Positions 50,126 through 62,770 of a stretch of DNA of 64,000 nt are shown here, piece after piece (position 1 is the first letter of the stretch; each line of letters starts with the position of its first letter). Location of the stretch: contig NW_020825289.1 of NCBI RefSeq assembly GCF_003286085.1, positions 6,014,001 to 6,078,000 of the forward strand, read 5' to 3'. Below the pieces are notes generated by a model. It worked only from the letters and a program-made list of their open reading frames with translations, was not told the origin of the DNA and made no database searches. The position numbers and the translations under genes were made by a program. This DNA is from Drosophila persimilis (Eukaryota > Arthropoda > Insecta > Diptera > Drosophilidae).

Positions 50126-51085
50126 CTACCGTTGTCGACGCTTATGATCGGGATCATAGTTGAGGACATCGAAGGTGAGGATCTTATAGAAGGATACCGA
50201 CCAGTCGGTATCGCCCGAGCGCGGCACGATGCGGCCCGTTGGGGTCAGCTGCGCTGTGGCCGGATTCTGTGTAGATCTCGCCAGCGCATCAGGCGGATGT
50301 GGTGGAACTAAACTCTTTGAGAGGGCCGCCTGGGGCGTGAGTGGGGCACTGAACTGATGTGTGAAGGGGTAGCCCGACTGCGCCATGTGATCCTTTGTTT
50401 CAAAGTTTCGCCTGGCATCCTCGGTGTAGTCGCGCCGGAAGCGTATGAAGATCTCGGCAAAGACAATGCGATGCGGCACCGACACGACATCGCGAGGTGT
50501 CCTCAGCTCCCTGTCCATCCGGCGGACGAGCTCGTTCACCTCCACCACCTCCGAGGCGGAGTCAAAGTCTTTGGTGTTCCGCAGCCCCACAAAGAGCACA
50601 TCGATGAAGGCATACCTCCGGCCGAAGCTCTGGCGCCGGGCCACCTTCATGGGAATGGCACGACGCAGGTGCTCCCTCTGGAAACGGATCAACTGCAGCC
50701 GGTTGTCGTTGCGGGAGAGTAGCATGTCGCGGGAGATCTGTTGGAAGCCCACCGGCGTGGTGTACGTGCTCATCTTCTCGGGGCTCTGCTGCCGTATGAT
50801 GTCCGTCACGACGACGGCCGCCTGCTTGGAGCCCTCGATGAATTCCGATTCATTGAATTCCGGATCCCACAGCCACCGGAGCTGCCACAGGTTGAATTTC
50901 GTCAGCAGATACTTCCACGGATTGTGCAGATACACCAGCCGCGGGATGGCCTTCTTTCGCTGCTCGTGCTCCGCATGCTGGCGGTCCCAGTTGTGCAGGA
51001 CCCGGTGCGGCACCGCTCCCGAGCCGGACGGATATCCGCTCTTCAGGTAAACATGGCCACAGTTACGTATAATTTTGGTGAACAT
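50126..51085 (-). CDS. MAIP1/TIM44-like mitochondrial protein, 319 aa
   Basis: A single-exon reading frame. The start is the ATG at 51085-51083; the frame stays open for 15 more codons upstream without another ATG. The N-terminus (MFTKIIRNCGHVYLK) has basic residues and no acidic ones, as in mitochondrial targeting signals. Residues about 48-97 carry PRLVYLHNPW, then LRWLWDPEFNESEFIEGSKQA. This resembles the hallmark segment of m-AAA protease-interacting protein 1 (MAIP1) and the wider TIM44-like family, where xEFxxGxKQA precedes the domain. The C-terminus keeps a beta-strand segment (WSVSFYKILTFDVLNY, about residues 295-310). The family acts in the mitochondrial matrix, where MAIP1 assists the m-AAA protease and the assembly of the calcium uniporter regulator EMRE. 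Length is close to human MAIP1 (about 290 aa). A low-complexity Pro/Ala/Ser/Thr-rich insert lies before the C-terminal strand. The gene assignment is firm; the family is judged by motif only. Confidence 0.8.
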   Translation of the reverse strand: MFTKIIRNCGHVYLKSGYPSGSGAVPHRVLHNWDRQHAEHEQRKKAIPRLVYLHNPWKYLLTKFNLWQLRWLWDPEFNESEFIEGSKQAAVVVTDIIRQQSPEKMSTYTTPVGFQQISRDMLLSRNDNRLQLIRFQREHLRRAIPMKVARRQSFGRRYAFIDVLFVGLRNTKDFDSASEVVEVNELVRRMDRELRTPRDVVSVPHRIVFAEIFIRFRRDYTEDARRNFETKDHMAQSGYPFTHQFSAPLTPQAALSKSLVPPHPPDALARSTQNPATAQLTPTGRIVPRSGDTDWSVSFYKILTFDVLNYDPDHKRRQR

Positions 51086-51096
51086 CTTCTGGGCAT
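51043..51096 (-). promoter_or_regulatory. Overlapping upstream reading frame of gene 4
   Basis: An ATG at 51096-51094, in a strong fly context (caacaaaATG), lies 11 nt before the main start in another frame. It reads 17 codons and stops inside the main coding region. If the mRNA includes it, ribosomes would have to leak past it. Confidence 0.45.
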
Positions 51097-51789
51097 TTTG
51101 TTGTGCAATTTTGAATGTGTGCGCCCCCAACCCAGTGAAAGCGGCACACGGAACTTTTCAAATGATTTCCGTAATTTTAATTTGAAGTTTCGGACAGTGT
51201 TTTTTAGAGTATATCGATCGAGAAAATGTGAAAACGAATTCAAAGCCCACCCACACAGAGATCGATCTCCTCCTCCTCCTCATTCCCCCTCCCTCTCCCC
51301 ATCCGCCAGCAGTTCCCAGGTAGCCGTCAAGCAGCTGCAAATCACATGTGAAGATCATAAAACATTATTCCACCGATACATAAATTATATTCGAATGAAT
51401 GAATGCGTGAGTGTGTGAGGGCTGTGTGGGCATTGGGGCTTTTCGACAAGTGGCTGGCCCTTGGCCCCTTGGACCCTGGGCCACTCTCACGCATACACAA
51501 ACGACATAAAAATAACGGACGGACGGTTGTGGGGGGAAAATGTACGTACGAGTATAAAGAAGTGGAAAACCACGAATGCAATTGTTGTGCCGCCTTTCCG
51601 CCGACTGAAGCGAAGCTCTCCGCCGGGAAGATGTGTATTTAAATGGCGCGGCGAATTTAATTATGTGTAAAGGCATTTAATGGAAAATTAAACACCAGTT
51701 AAAATCAGACAAAGGCCTACCAACAGCCAGGGGGAAATGTTGGTAATTAAATGGTGAAGAAAATGTTTCTCCAATGAGAAAAATTCCAT
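51097..51789. other. 5' flank of gene 4 and intergenic DNA
   Basis: ATCGATC motifs near 51213 and 51261 are half-matches to the DRE. A CCTCCTCCTCCT run lies at about 51268-51279. No exact TATCGATA or second gene is seen. Confidence 0.5.
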
Positions 51790-52180
51790 AATCGAAATGT
51801 ACGGTATTTTTATCATGTATTTATTTTATTTATGTATTTGCTATTTTTTTATATTTATTTATTTACTATTTATTTTTAATTTTTAATTTTATTTTTTTTT
51901 ATTTGTAAATATTTTTTTGTTTGTTTATTTATTGATTTTTTGTTATTTATTTATGTTATTATTTTTATATATTTATTATTATTATGTTATTATATATATT
52001 TTTTATTAATTTCTTATTTATTTATTTACTATTTAATTTTAATATTTTATTATTTATATTTTTTTGGTTATTTATTTATTTCTTTTTATTTATTGATTTT
52101 TCATTATTTAATTATGTTATTTTTATTCATTATTTATTTTTGTTATTTTTATTTTTAATTTAAGTTTTAAAAAAATGATC
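51790..52180. repeat. TTTAT-rich block
   Basis: About 390 bp of almost pure T/A dominated by ttatttattta and tttttatt units, with a strong T bias on the top strand. It gives a spurious Phe/Ile/Leu/Tyr-rich open frame at 51940-52158. Confidence 0.8.
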
Positions 52181-54150
52181 GTTGAATCGAATAAACACCA
52201 AAGATATTTCAATGGAATTACTTAAGTTTCGCATAATTAAGTTTGTTTAACGATTGTCCGCTCAAAATCAATGCATATTCTTCGAAAACATTGAATTCTG
52301 GAATACATTTAAGAATACTCTAAGATATTCAAGTGTGGAATCCTATGATACAAATATTAATATACATATGTATGTATGTATATATAATATTTTTTTTGGG
52401 TATTTATTTTTTATTTCCAACATTTCATTGCTGGTATATACGCACCCAAATACTGAACTGAGACAAAAAAAGAGAAGAGACTCGCAATGCATATAAAATG
52501 TATACCAAAGACTCGGCCACTCCATGCTCCAACCTCCAGTATTTCTAACGTTTTTGGCTTACGAATTCGATTCACACAAACAGAGAAGATACCCCAAGGG
52601 AGGGAGGGAGAGAAAGAGGGAAGGATGGAAGGAGGATCCCTCCCAGAGTTGACACAAAATGCGTGGTCGGCATTGGGCATCGGGCATCTGCAGCAGCGTC
52701 ATCGTCAATCGTTGTCGCGATGACAGCGCAAAACTGCTTCCCCCGCCCCCCACCATCAGAGAAAGAGAGAGAGAGAGATAAGCATCTTTTATGGACCGCC
52801 GCATTACAACTGTAACAATAGAATGTCCGGCAGGCAGGGGGGTAGGGGGAAAAATAAATTTAAATTCAAATGAAAAATAAGTAATTCATTTCGATGCGGT
52901 CTCCGAAGAGAAAAAGAGAGAGATAAGCAGGGAGATAGAGAAAGAGATAGAGACAGAGACAGAGACTGAGAAAGAAACGCTGGGTGGTGGTGGTGGTCGT
53001 TTATCTTGTTGCTCATTAAATCATTCATCTGTCAATCATTCGTTCATTCTCTCATTCCATCAACAATCGGTTGCGGTTGTCACGGTCTTGAGATGCTCTT
53101 CTCCTTTCGTTTCTTTTTCCCCCTTCTAGCCCCTCTCTCTGTGGTGGCCTGAGCACACTGTCTGCCATAATTATGCGTATCTTTTCTTTAATTTAATGAG
53201 CTAGCAGCCAAAACGGTAAAAGTTCTACAATTCAATCTTGAATGATGGATTAGAATCTCTCTCTCTCGCTCTCTCTCTCTACCCCTTTGTCTCTCTCTCT
53301 CTCGACACACATTCTTATGCAATGCATATTCATGCAGTGTATCTGCTAGATACGAGTGCTCGGTGTGTACATTCCACATAGCTTTTGTCTTTTGTCGATC
53401 GTTTTGAATTTCACACAAAGACAGCCCCTCCCCCCGCTCCCGCCCCCGCCCCTCGTTAGCATAAGCACAAGAGTATCTGGTGCGGTGGATTTCCATACGA
53501 GAGCATATATTCGTATCTTTTGGATATGCCAAGCCATAGCCTGTCGTACCTGTCAGTCGATTCAGGTTAAATCAATCATACAAAAGACTTCGAAACGGAG
53601 ACCTGTCAACACGGTTCATTGTTTGCGGCATTTAAACCCCCTCCCCCCCTCCTCACCCGCATGTGGCATGTGGCATGAGGCATGGGGCATGCTATCCTGT
53701 CCCCAGGCCAAGCCATGGCTTGTAAATTTATGCGCGCGTATCCCACAGATACTTCGTGCAGTTATTTGCATTTTTTGCTATTGTCTTTGGCCACATACTA
53801 CACATGTATCTCATAGATACAGATACCCTCTCGTACGTATTCATACGGGTGGTCATTTAGCATATTTTTCCTGATATTGAGATTTATTGACAAGATTGAA
53901 ACGTGGCCGATACGACGCTTTGTCGGCACCGCTGCACAATCTGGTGTGCTGCCTCCTCCCACCCACGCGGACAGCGGATGTGTTGCCTGCTTCTTTTTGG
54001 GGTGCCCCATTATGTCAAAATGTTGTCTCAACTTTGGAATTAATTGAGTTTTTCCCATCCCCCCCCGCACCCGAAAATATTGGATTACATTAGGCGCCCG
54101 TTTAGGAAATTTGACCACAAAAAAAAGAACCAAAGAGCTGCTTGGCCAAG
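52181..54150. other. Non-coding DNA
   Basis: Contains (GTAT) repeats at about 52368-52382, a GA-rich tract at 52908-52975 and CT tracts at 53256-53302. No gene is supported. Confidence 0.5.
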
Positions 54151-54240
54151 AGAGGGGTGGGGTGCCTGCTTAGCCTAGAGGGGGGTCGGGTGGGGTGCCT
54201 GCTTGGCCTAGAGAGGGGTCGGGGTGGTGGGTGGCTGGCC
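54151..54240. repeat. 33 bp G-rich repeat, two to three copies
   Basis: tggggtgcctgctt(a/g)gcctagag at 54158 and 54191 (period 33), followed by a looser third copy. Confidence 0.75.
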
Positions 54241-55673
54241 AAGAGAGCGTGCCATTGGAACAATGCCAAGTGCACGGAATGGTAGGAAATCTATAGGCGC
54301 GGAATGTGGTCGCGTCATTGAAATGCGATACAGCCACCAAGGAAGGACAGGCACAGGTGGGGAGGGGGCACAATGATCGTGAGGAATTGCTCATGATTTC
54401 CCTGTACACTTCTAGGGTTTCCACAAGCCTGGCCGGCGACCTGTCATTTCCACGTCGCTTTTGCGGTGTTTCTTTAGCCCTGGCGCGCAATTTGTCTGGC
54501 AAATCGATCATCGCCACTGGCGGCGGAAACACATCGAGACCCAAGCGAAGCGATCCGCTTGAAGTCCGAGGTCAGGTCTTCCTTCCACTTTGATTGACTC
54601 GTAATTGAATACTTTCACGAATTCTCTCTCATCATCAGATCCTTTGACTGTGATTGCCCTTCCACGTGAGTCACTTGGAATTCCAGCTCCACCCGCCCCA
54701 TCTACCCATCTACCCATCTATCCATTTATCGTTTTGTTTCGTTCGACACCTAAAACTGTCAGCGCAGAGTCGATCACGTGATTTGCCTACCATATTGCCA
54801 CTTGGCCAGGGAACCTGTCAGGCCGTGACAGCTCCTCCTCCACTTGTCGCCGCCTGTGCGGCGTTGGCGTTGGCGATGGCGATGGAGCTGTCGCCCGTCT
54901 TCCAAGAACTGTCTGCGGACCTTGCACCCCATCCGAACCGAATCGAACCCCATGAGAAACTGGCCAATTGTCTTTATTTATGGGCCTAGATTCCACGTTC
55001 ACTCTTCACCGATTCAGTTTGCGTGCCACTCATCAAGTGCCACCCAAAAACAACGGGGCGGGACACCCCCCCCAAAGTCCAAGAGAAAATTACTGAATCT
55101 GGAATACTCTTCTTTTTCTCACATGGAAATTGTACAGAAAATGGCATTCCCTTATGGAAAATGCCTTAAACCGATCCTCACAGCCTTCATACCCTCTCTT
55201 TGTGCACATTTATAGGGTATATCCATGGCTGGACTTGTGGGCGGTCAACTTGGGCTACGAGTCTATAATGCCAATGCGATCCCCCGCACCCTCTCTATGT
55301 GTGGACTCTCTCTCCCACGTCATTAAGACATCTTCTTGGGCCATAATTCACCCCAGAGCAGGGCGGATTTTCCAACTGCATTACCCACTAACCCAGATAC
55401 AGCGGGAGAGAGAGCAAAGACATCCAAGCAGACCCAAAATAAGCAAAGTTCAGCCCACAAAGGCCTTTTCCAGTGGGGGTTTCCAGGTTTTTGCTTTTTT
55501 CAAAGTAAGTCGCACAATCATGAACAATATATAAGAGTATATAAGTACTACTAATACATACGTATGTCTACCCAAGTGAGAGAGCGAATAAAAACTAAAA
55601 TGCTCAACACAAAAGGTATATTCCAGGGAGGGTAAGGCCCAAAGACAATATAAATAGTAACGCCCTACAAATG
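54241..55673. other. Non-coding DNA
   Basis: Includes (CTAC/CCAT) repeats at about 54700-54725. Open frames at 54306-54593 and 55130-55534 are not supported by any recognisable domain. Confidence 0.5.
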
Positions 55674-55905
55674 TTTTGTCATCGGAGCTCGCTCCAGAGT
55701 TGGCTTCAGAGCTGGCTCCAGAGGTGGCTCCAAAGCTGTCGTCAGAGCTGGCTTCGGAGCTGGCGTCAGAGCTGGCTTCAGAGATGGCTTCAGAGGTGGC
55801 TCCAGAGTTGGGTCCAGAGCTGGCTTCAGAGGTGGCTCCAGAGCTGGCTCCAGAGCTGGCTCCAAAGCTGGCTCCAGAGCTGGCTCCAGAGCTGGCTGAG
55901 TCAAT
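55674..55905. repeat. 12 bp minisatellite GAGCTGGCTCCA
   Basis: About 19 diverged units. Because 12 is a multiple of three and the unit lacks stops, several frames on both strands are open through it (for example Glu-Leu-Ala-Pro/Ser on the + strand, Leu-Glu-Pro-Ala and Ala-Ser-Ser-Gly on the - strand). No splice or start context argues for translation. Confidence 0.9.
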
Positions 55906-57325
55906 CATAGAAGGGTTTTCAAAGAAGAAAACATTTCATTAACATGTTTTAGGATCTACATGTAGATCTGTCTTCTACCTCAAACCGGGTGGACTTCGTC
56001 TCTTCCAAAATACGTCGCTGCCTATGACCTTACCCTTCCTTTAGCGTACCCTGTCAGGCCCTTCCGCGCCTCGCGACCACAAGAGGAAGATGCAAACAAA
56101 GCCCAGAAATGCCGGAGTGAGCGCGCCCCGACAGTAGCCAAAAAAAAAACCAACAAAAAATAATAAAATAAAAAAAAAGGAACGGAATATGTCATAAAGA
56201 GAGAGATACGGTCGACGTCAATATTGACACAAGCAAGGCGGTGTGAGAGGGGGGGCGTCGAGGGGGATAACTGTGCAAAGCTCTGTTGACTTGCAAACAG
56301 CCTAAAAGCGGCGAAGGAGAGGGAGAGAGAGTGAGAGAAGAGAACTAAAGACATTTATTCACCTGCAAAAGCAGCAACAACAACAAAACAACAACAAAAG
56401 AGTTGTCGCTTCTCCACTCTCTGGCTCTCATCATCCGGAACATAATCATCATCACAGCTGATGGTAATTTCCATTGTTGTGCAGCAAATGCCGCAGGGGA
56501 ATCTGTAAATTACATTTTAGATGTCCTTCAAGCGTACATACAGTACAGTATGTGCCGGGTATATGCGATTCGAATGGCAGTTTTTGAAACAAACATCTTC
56601 CCTGGAATGAGCCGAGGTCTTCGTTGAAAGTACCCCCTGGAAAGTACTCCCTTATATCTAAGAGACAGAGAGAGAGAGAGAGAGCTCCGTCTCGAGGCAG
56701 AGCCAAATATGCTACTCGATGGAAGGTGGAAGGCCCGTTCTTATCCTCAGTACTCTCTCTTTATACTCCTTAGAGCCTCTATAGAAGACTCGATTGGTAG
56801 TTGTTTCCATTTTGGATGATTCCGCCATGCTTCCCAGAAGATCCTGCAGATAGTCCACATTTTCTTGCTAAATATTCTGTCCCCAATAATTGTGACAAAA
56901 ATAGTTCTGTGCTCCCCCCATTTCCCTGCCATTTCCCCGAAAAACCATACCCTATTTTTTTTTTCGATTATCTCTCCGAAAATGCTTTCCCAGAACTTTA
57001 CTGGCGCATTGTTGGGCTAATATCGAAATGGATGGCCGGGGCAACAAATAGCCAAATGCCAACCTGTTCATTTGCTCCCTTTATATGTCCCTTGACATTT
57101 GTGCCCCGTTTGAATATGGAATCCACTGGAATCGTACGTGTAGCAGACCCCATCCCTCCCTTGTGGCCCCGCTAGTGGGAGTGGCTTTCGGGTTAACCAA
57201 AGGGAAATTGTGCTACTTATTTACACCAGCCGCCCCCGCGTTAAACCCCCGCAAAAAAAAACAAGGGAAAAATTCCAAAATTTCTTTTATCGTTGGATAA
57301 ATATTTACGAGTATGTTCTCGAAGT

Positions 57326-57328
<3 letters not shown>
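55906..57328. other. Non-coding DNA
   Basis: Contains an A-rich run at 56140-56180, CAA repeats at 56374-56397 and a GA run at 56667-56683. No gene is supported. Confidence 0.5.

Positions 57329-57358
<30 letters not shown>
57329..57358. repeat. Poly-G run, 30 nt
   Basis: Thirty consecutive G. Such a length is unusual, tends to be unstable, and is a likely site of assembly error or G-quadruplex formation. Confidence 0.85.
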
Positions 57359-57359
<1 letters not shown>

Positions 57360-59462
57360 GCGACACGGCCCCAGAGAGGGTTATCCCTTGGTGCGTGGTG
57401 TATTCCTTCTCTTAAATTTAAAAGTTCCTAATGTTGCCCCCTAAATCTTTGTTAAATTATTCAATTTATTATGTTTTTTGCGAAAAATTACATTTTTTTC
57501 CACATTTCCACAGATCGACAGGTAGTACGTATTTCGATGTATTCATGTGGCAATCTGTTTGTAATTGCGCTAATTGCAATACATTATTCAGGGCTTTTAC
57601 TTGTTATCTCAATGCCATACAGTCCTGTCCCTCCCTCTCTTCCTCTTTAAACGTGAGCTGACAAAATGTCGAACAAAATATCCGCAGGATGTTCGCTCGA
57701 AACTTTCGCAATTTATTTGCACATGTATTTTTTGGAGGCTGGTGGTGGGGTATGCCTGTGTAAATACAGTATATATATGTGTATCCACATGAGGATAAAT
57801 ATCCATAGAGAGAAGTGATACAGATACAGATAGAGATACAGATACAGACAATTGTTTATTAATAATGGAAGCCTGGCATACGAATATTCGTATATTGACT
57901 TTGGCATTGTATGAAAACAGGAAAGAGCAGAGGATATAGGGAACAGATACAGATACAGCGAGAGATACGGGAAGGAGCTACAGATACAAATATGAATCCA
58001 GGGTAACAGAGAAACTGCCTCATTCCCGCCTCTGGCTACAGCGGGGGCGTCGAAGAGTCGCAGAGTGGAACAGAGAGAAATAATTTAATATTAAATTTCC
58101 CTTTTGTCAACGCCGTCATCGGAATTAATCAGGCTTTTAATACGACTACGGAGAATGCCCCTCCCCCATCCATTGTGATGGCCAGGGACGTAGGGAGAGA
58201 AAGAGTGAGAGAAAAAGAGTGAAATGTTATGAACAATTTTAATTTCGTTAAGTGCTCGAGTGCCTCGCAATGTTTTCGAAATGGAGAATACTTAAGCCTC
58301 CCCCGACCCCTCCTCCTCTACCAGCCCACGCCCCGCCACTCGACAGACAGACGGGAGGGAATAATCCCGCCAGGACTTCCGGCCTCCTTTCACTTATTTT
58401 TGTGCTACTCTCCAGTCTCCCCCTTTACCACATTCCTCCACTTTAAACACACTTCTCCCCTGCAATAATCCTCCTTGTCTCTCCTCCAATAATCTCTATT
58501 GTCTGTGTCCGCCATTTAGTATTATTTAATATTTTTTATGTTTCTATCATTCTATCGGAACTAATAGAAGGGAAGGGGCATTTTCCTGTACATATTAATC
58601 TGGAGGGGTATTAGAGTGTGGGTTAATTTCTAGAAATTTCCTCTGACCTTCTCCCCTTCCCCCACATTCAAAGCCGATACGATAACGATTATTTAATCAA
58701 GAAGTATCTTCCTCTGCCCTCTCCCCAAACCCCCTCTCCACCATGCAGCAGCTGTGCATCCCCCTGGGCTACACTTGACCCATTTGCCAATAGCCCCTGA
58801 CTTTAGCACCAATATATCTTTTTTGGAAAAGTTGCTCTCTATCTCTCTTTCTCTCTCTGTCTCTGTCTCTCTGTCTGTGTTTGGGGCTTTGGGGTTTGTT
58901 GTAAGAACAATAGTTACTCTAACTTAACCTCATTTAAATACGAGTTGTTTTTTTGTCTGTCTCTCTCTCTCTCTTTCAGTGGCACTTGCCCTTCTCTCCT
59001 CAAGCCTTGTTCTCTCGTCTTCCCTCCACCGTGTGCTGCTCCCTTTTTCGGGAATCTCCTTGTTTCTTCTTATAAATTGCATCAGCATGCATAAAGCTTG
59101 CAGGAGCGAGAGAGACAGAGAGAGAGAGAGCACTTGGAGAGGCAGCCCTTGGTGTGGGTGTGGGTGCAGAGAGAAAAGGCAACGGTTGCATTTTGTATTC
59201 AAGTACAACGAAAATTGTTGTAAATTAGTAAAAATGTACACACATTCAAGAGGTAGCTGCAAGAGCAAGGGGAGCCGAAAAGGTGTGCACTGTGCATGGT
59301 GGAGGGGTGGGGGGGAGGGCAAGATAAGCAGACTGCCAGCAGAATGAAGAGCCAAGAGCCAAGAGGCTGCTGCTGCTCTGCTCTGCTCTGCTGTTCCTAC
59401 GCAATTAAGCGTCGACCGAGCGGACGGACAGCCAGAACATATCTACATATGTACATGAGTGC

Positions 59463-59465
<3 letters not shown>
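57359..59465. other. Non-coding DNA
   Basis: Carries (ATACAG)n runs near 57817-57849 and 57940-57990, and CT/GT tracts at 58840-58880 and 58957-58977. No gene is supported. Confidence 0.5.
57817..57849. repeat. (GATACA)n hexamer repeat
   Basis: About five units of GATACA with one GATAGA variant. Related hexamers recur about 120 bp downstream. Confidence 0.75.

Positions 59466-59505
<40 letters not shown>
59466..59505. repeat. (AG)20 microsatellite
   Basis: Uninterrupted 40 nt AG run; a potential GAGA factor/CLAMP binding stretch. Confidence 0.9.
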
Positions 59506-59507
<2 letters not shown>

Positions 59508-59739
59508 AAGTGAAAGGGCCTCGCTCGCTCTCCCCCTTTTTGGGCGGCTGTTAAGCTTCTCCATTGTTTGCATTAAAGCAGAAACAGCAGCTGACCCCCG
59601 GAGAAACCCTTCAGCGAGAGAGAGAGAGAGGGCTCTCTTCCACCCTCTTCCTTCCTCTTTTTAGTGGAACAAAAACAAAGGGTATACAAGGGGTATATGC
59701 TTGAGAGTATGCGATGCAGTCTTGACAATCAATCGGTCA

Positions 59740-60110
59740 ACTTTTACCATCAATCGATCAATTATTTCCATGGGAAATGTATAATCAAATATAATTGCTA
59801 TGTGAAATATATTATGAAGTAAAATATCTGAAAATATATATAATAAAATAAAATATCTATGAAAATATATGTATAATAAAATAAAATATCTATGAAAATA
59901 AATATATAGTAAATATAATATCTATGGGAAATATAATATCATAAAATATTATAAAATAAAATATCTGAGAATATATTATAAAATATAATATCTATAAGAA
60001 ATAAATTATAAACTATAATATCTATGGGAAATATATCATAAAATATAATATCTATAAGAAATATATCATAAAATATAATAATATCTATTGGAAATGTATA
60101 ATTTTAAGGC
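59740..60110. repeat. AT-rich ~30 bp degenerate repeat
   Basis: Units of the type aaaatataatatctat(g/a)(g/a)gaaatatat recur about ten times with indels. No coding capacity. Confidence 0.8.
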
Positions 60111-62736
60111 GGTTTTCCATGAATCCGAAAGAATTTTCTTCTGTCAAGACAGACTTTGTACCCTTTCTGCAGCTTTAATCGAATGTTAAAACCCTTTTAT
60201 ATTTTGCCCTATATTTTGCCGTATTTTGCCCAAAAGATAGAGTATCACAAACATCGGTATGGCTCTCCCTCTCGCTCTGAAGCTCCCACTTGCACTTGAG
60301 CAACTGCTGCCTGCCTCTGCGTGCCTCTGCCTGCCGCTTGCTGTGGCCTCTGCCGCCTGCCTGCCGCTGGCTGTGGCTTCTGCTGCTGCTTCCAAAAAGG
60401 CTTTCGGTAACTTAGTTTCCGTCGCTTTTTACAATCTTATGTTTGCATTATTTTACCTCAGCGAAACGACGACGACTGCTGCTGAGGCAACTCTACAAGT
60501 GGGTTGTCAAGCAGCTACCAAAAACAGTTCTTGTTGCTGTAAAATGCTTCCCGTGTTCCCAGAAATAATAACAGCAAGAATTTTGTGTTGTAGCTGCCAG
60601 TGGTCTTTGTTTGATAAATATTTTTTCTTGTGGCTTTATTTCGTTCCATTTTTAAGCCCCAAATGTTGCAGTAATTCAAAAGAAAAAGCAGAAAGGAAAT
60701 AATTGAAGCAGGGAATGAAAAACCATCCATGGAATATTCTGGAAGTATTATCTTCATATTTTTTGTATAAGAATTGAACAGAAGATTCTGCCTCGATCCA
60801 AGAGCTTTTCTTCTGGGGATCTTTGGGGTTTATTTATATGCTAAGCTAGACATTAACTGGAAGATCTTCAGCTATGGCTATGATCGCATGTTTTATGGCA
60901 TTTCTCGCACAAAAAAATCCCGGCTTAAAGCTCATCGGAAGATCTTTGAATCTTAAGCCGTTTTATGTGCTTCTTTTCTTGCCTTTTTCCCCACTCTCTC
61001 TGTCTCTGTCTCTGTCTCCCTCTCTTATCTGTTTTTTTATGAAAAACGAAAGTGTATCTGTATCTTCTCTTTTTTATCTGTTTGCGATAATCTCTTGACC
61101 CGAGATTTGGTGTCTTCGTCGTAAGCTGTTTTTTTTTCTTTTTCTTTTTTTCGGGCCAAAAGCGAAATGCGTGGTCGATTTATGGCCTGGGATTTATGGA
61201 CTGATCGCCATATAAAAAACACCCACCCACCCGTCCACAAAGGTGTTGAGGCGTTCATTATGTAATCTGGAAGATTAAAACGCGGTTTTATTCGTATTTT
61301 GGCAATATCTCTCTAAAGATACTTAAACTTTAGCCGAAAATCCATCTGTTTATACAATTTAAAGCAGTTTTGGTTGAAATATTTATGGGTATATTCTGTG
61401 GAGACATTTATCAGCTGTTTTTGGGTTATATTCTCCATAAAGATACACGCACTTCATCGATGACCAGTTTTTGGGTTTGTATCGATCGAAATACCCCGAA
61501 AATGAAAGAGAAACCATCTGTGGTTCTATTTCCCGACATTTCATGGAATTACTGATTCGCAAACTCCTTCTATAAATCAATTTTAAGGAAAAATCAAACC
61601 GAAACGTAATCTTATTATTGTGGAGCAAATCTCTGCTGTTTTTTGTTGATAAATCTATAGAAATACGCATCCACCCGATTTATATACACGATAATTGCCC
61701 AATTCTCAGAAATATCAAGAGATCTTTGGCAATATTTGCCACATAAAACTACAATTTGTTATTTACGATCCATTTACGAACAAAATCTCACTTTTTTTAA
61801 AAACTATTTCCCAACAGAAAGTGAAGGAAAACTGAAGCTGTTTTCCCATTTATTACTTACTTTGGCTAATCCCCGGAAATGTTTCCCATATCTTGAGTCC
61901 TGCAGGCGTCCTAGCCGTCCCCTCTGCCGTATTCCATGGCCATAACAATTTTCCGCTCAGCATCAAAATTTGATGCGATTTTAATTTTTGTGCCCGGACA
62001 GGGGCCATTTTCCAATTTGATGGCCCAGGCCCCGCCACGCCCCGCCCCGCCCCACTCTATGTTCCTCTCTCTGTCTCTCACCTGCGGATGTTTCGTGTGC
62101 AATCCATAAAATGGCATAAGGGCAAATAAATATTTGAAATAGTCATAAATATTCGTTGATTATATGGGCCGAATGGGTGGGGGAGGAGGGGCCGGGGGTC
62201 AGAGACCAAAAGGAAGACATTTTAATTAAGGCAATAAAACGGAAATCGACCACGTAACCCAAGGAAAACATAAACTTTACATTAAATCCACTTAATGTTC
62301 GAACAAAGTGCCGTGAATGTCTTCTTTATCGCCACGTGCCACAGGGCCGAGGGCACGTTGATTCCACGTTCGTGTCCCTGTCACGGCAACCAATGTGGCA
62401 CGGGGCAAGGCCTTAGAGTGGGGCATAGAGCAGCAGCGACCTCTCAAAAGGAAGCCTGGGCGCCTTGCCTCCGTCTCTCGTGCTCACCCGCTGAATGACT
62501 GGCTAACCTCTGACCCGTCGCTGGTCTTTGCCTTCACTCATATTTGATTTTTATTAGCCTCCATCCGGAGAGGGCATTCTGGTGGCGCCTTTGGCGCTCT
62601 GCCACTTTTTTGTCGCTCCATCTTCAGCTGCCAGGAGGTACCCCTCCTCTCGGCCACCATCATTTGGCTCATCATCAGGTGCTGCCAGCCTGCCTGCTGT
62701 CTTTCTGGCCATAAAAACATTTAGATCCCGAAGGTT

Positions 62737-62770
62737 GTCCACCGTCCACCGTCCGCCGTCCGCCGTCCGC
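62737..62770. repeat. 7 bp repeat GTCC(A/G)CC
   Basis: Nearly five tandem heptamers (the last is one base short), changing from the GTCCACC to the GTCCGCC form along the array. Confidence 0.85.

Noticed and set aside
55450-55908. 152-codon Ser/Ala-rich open frame on the - strand
   Set aside because: Its repeat half is the 12 bp minisatellite, which is open in several frames on both strands.
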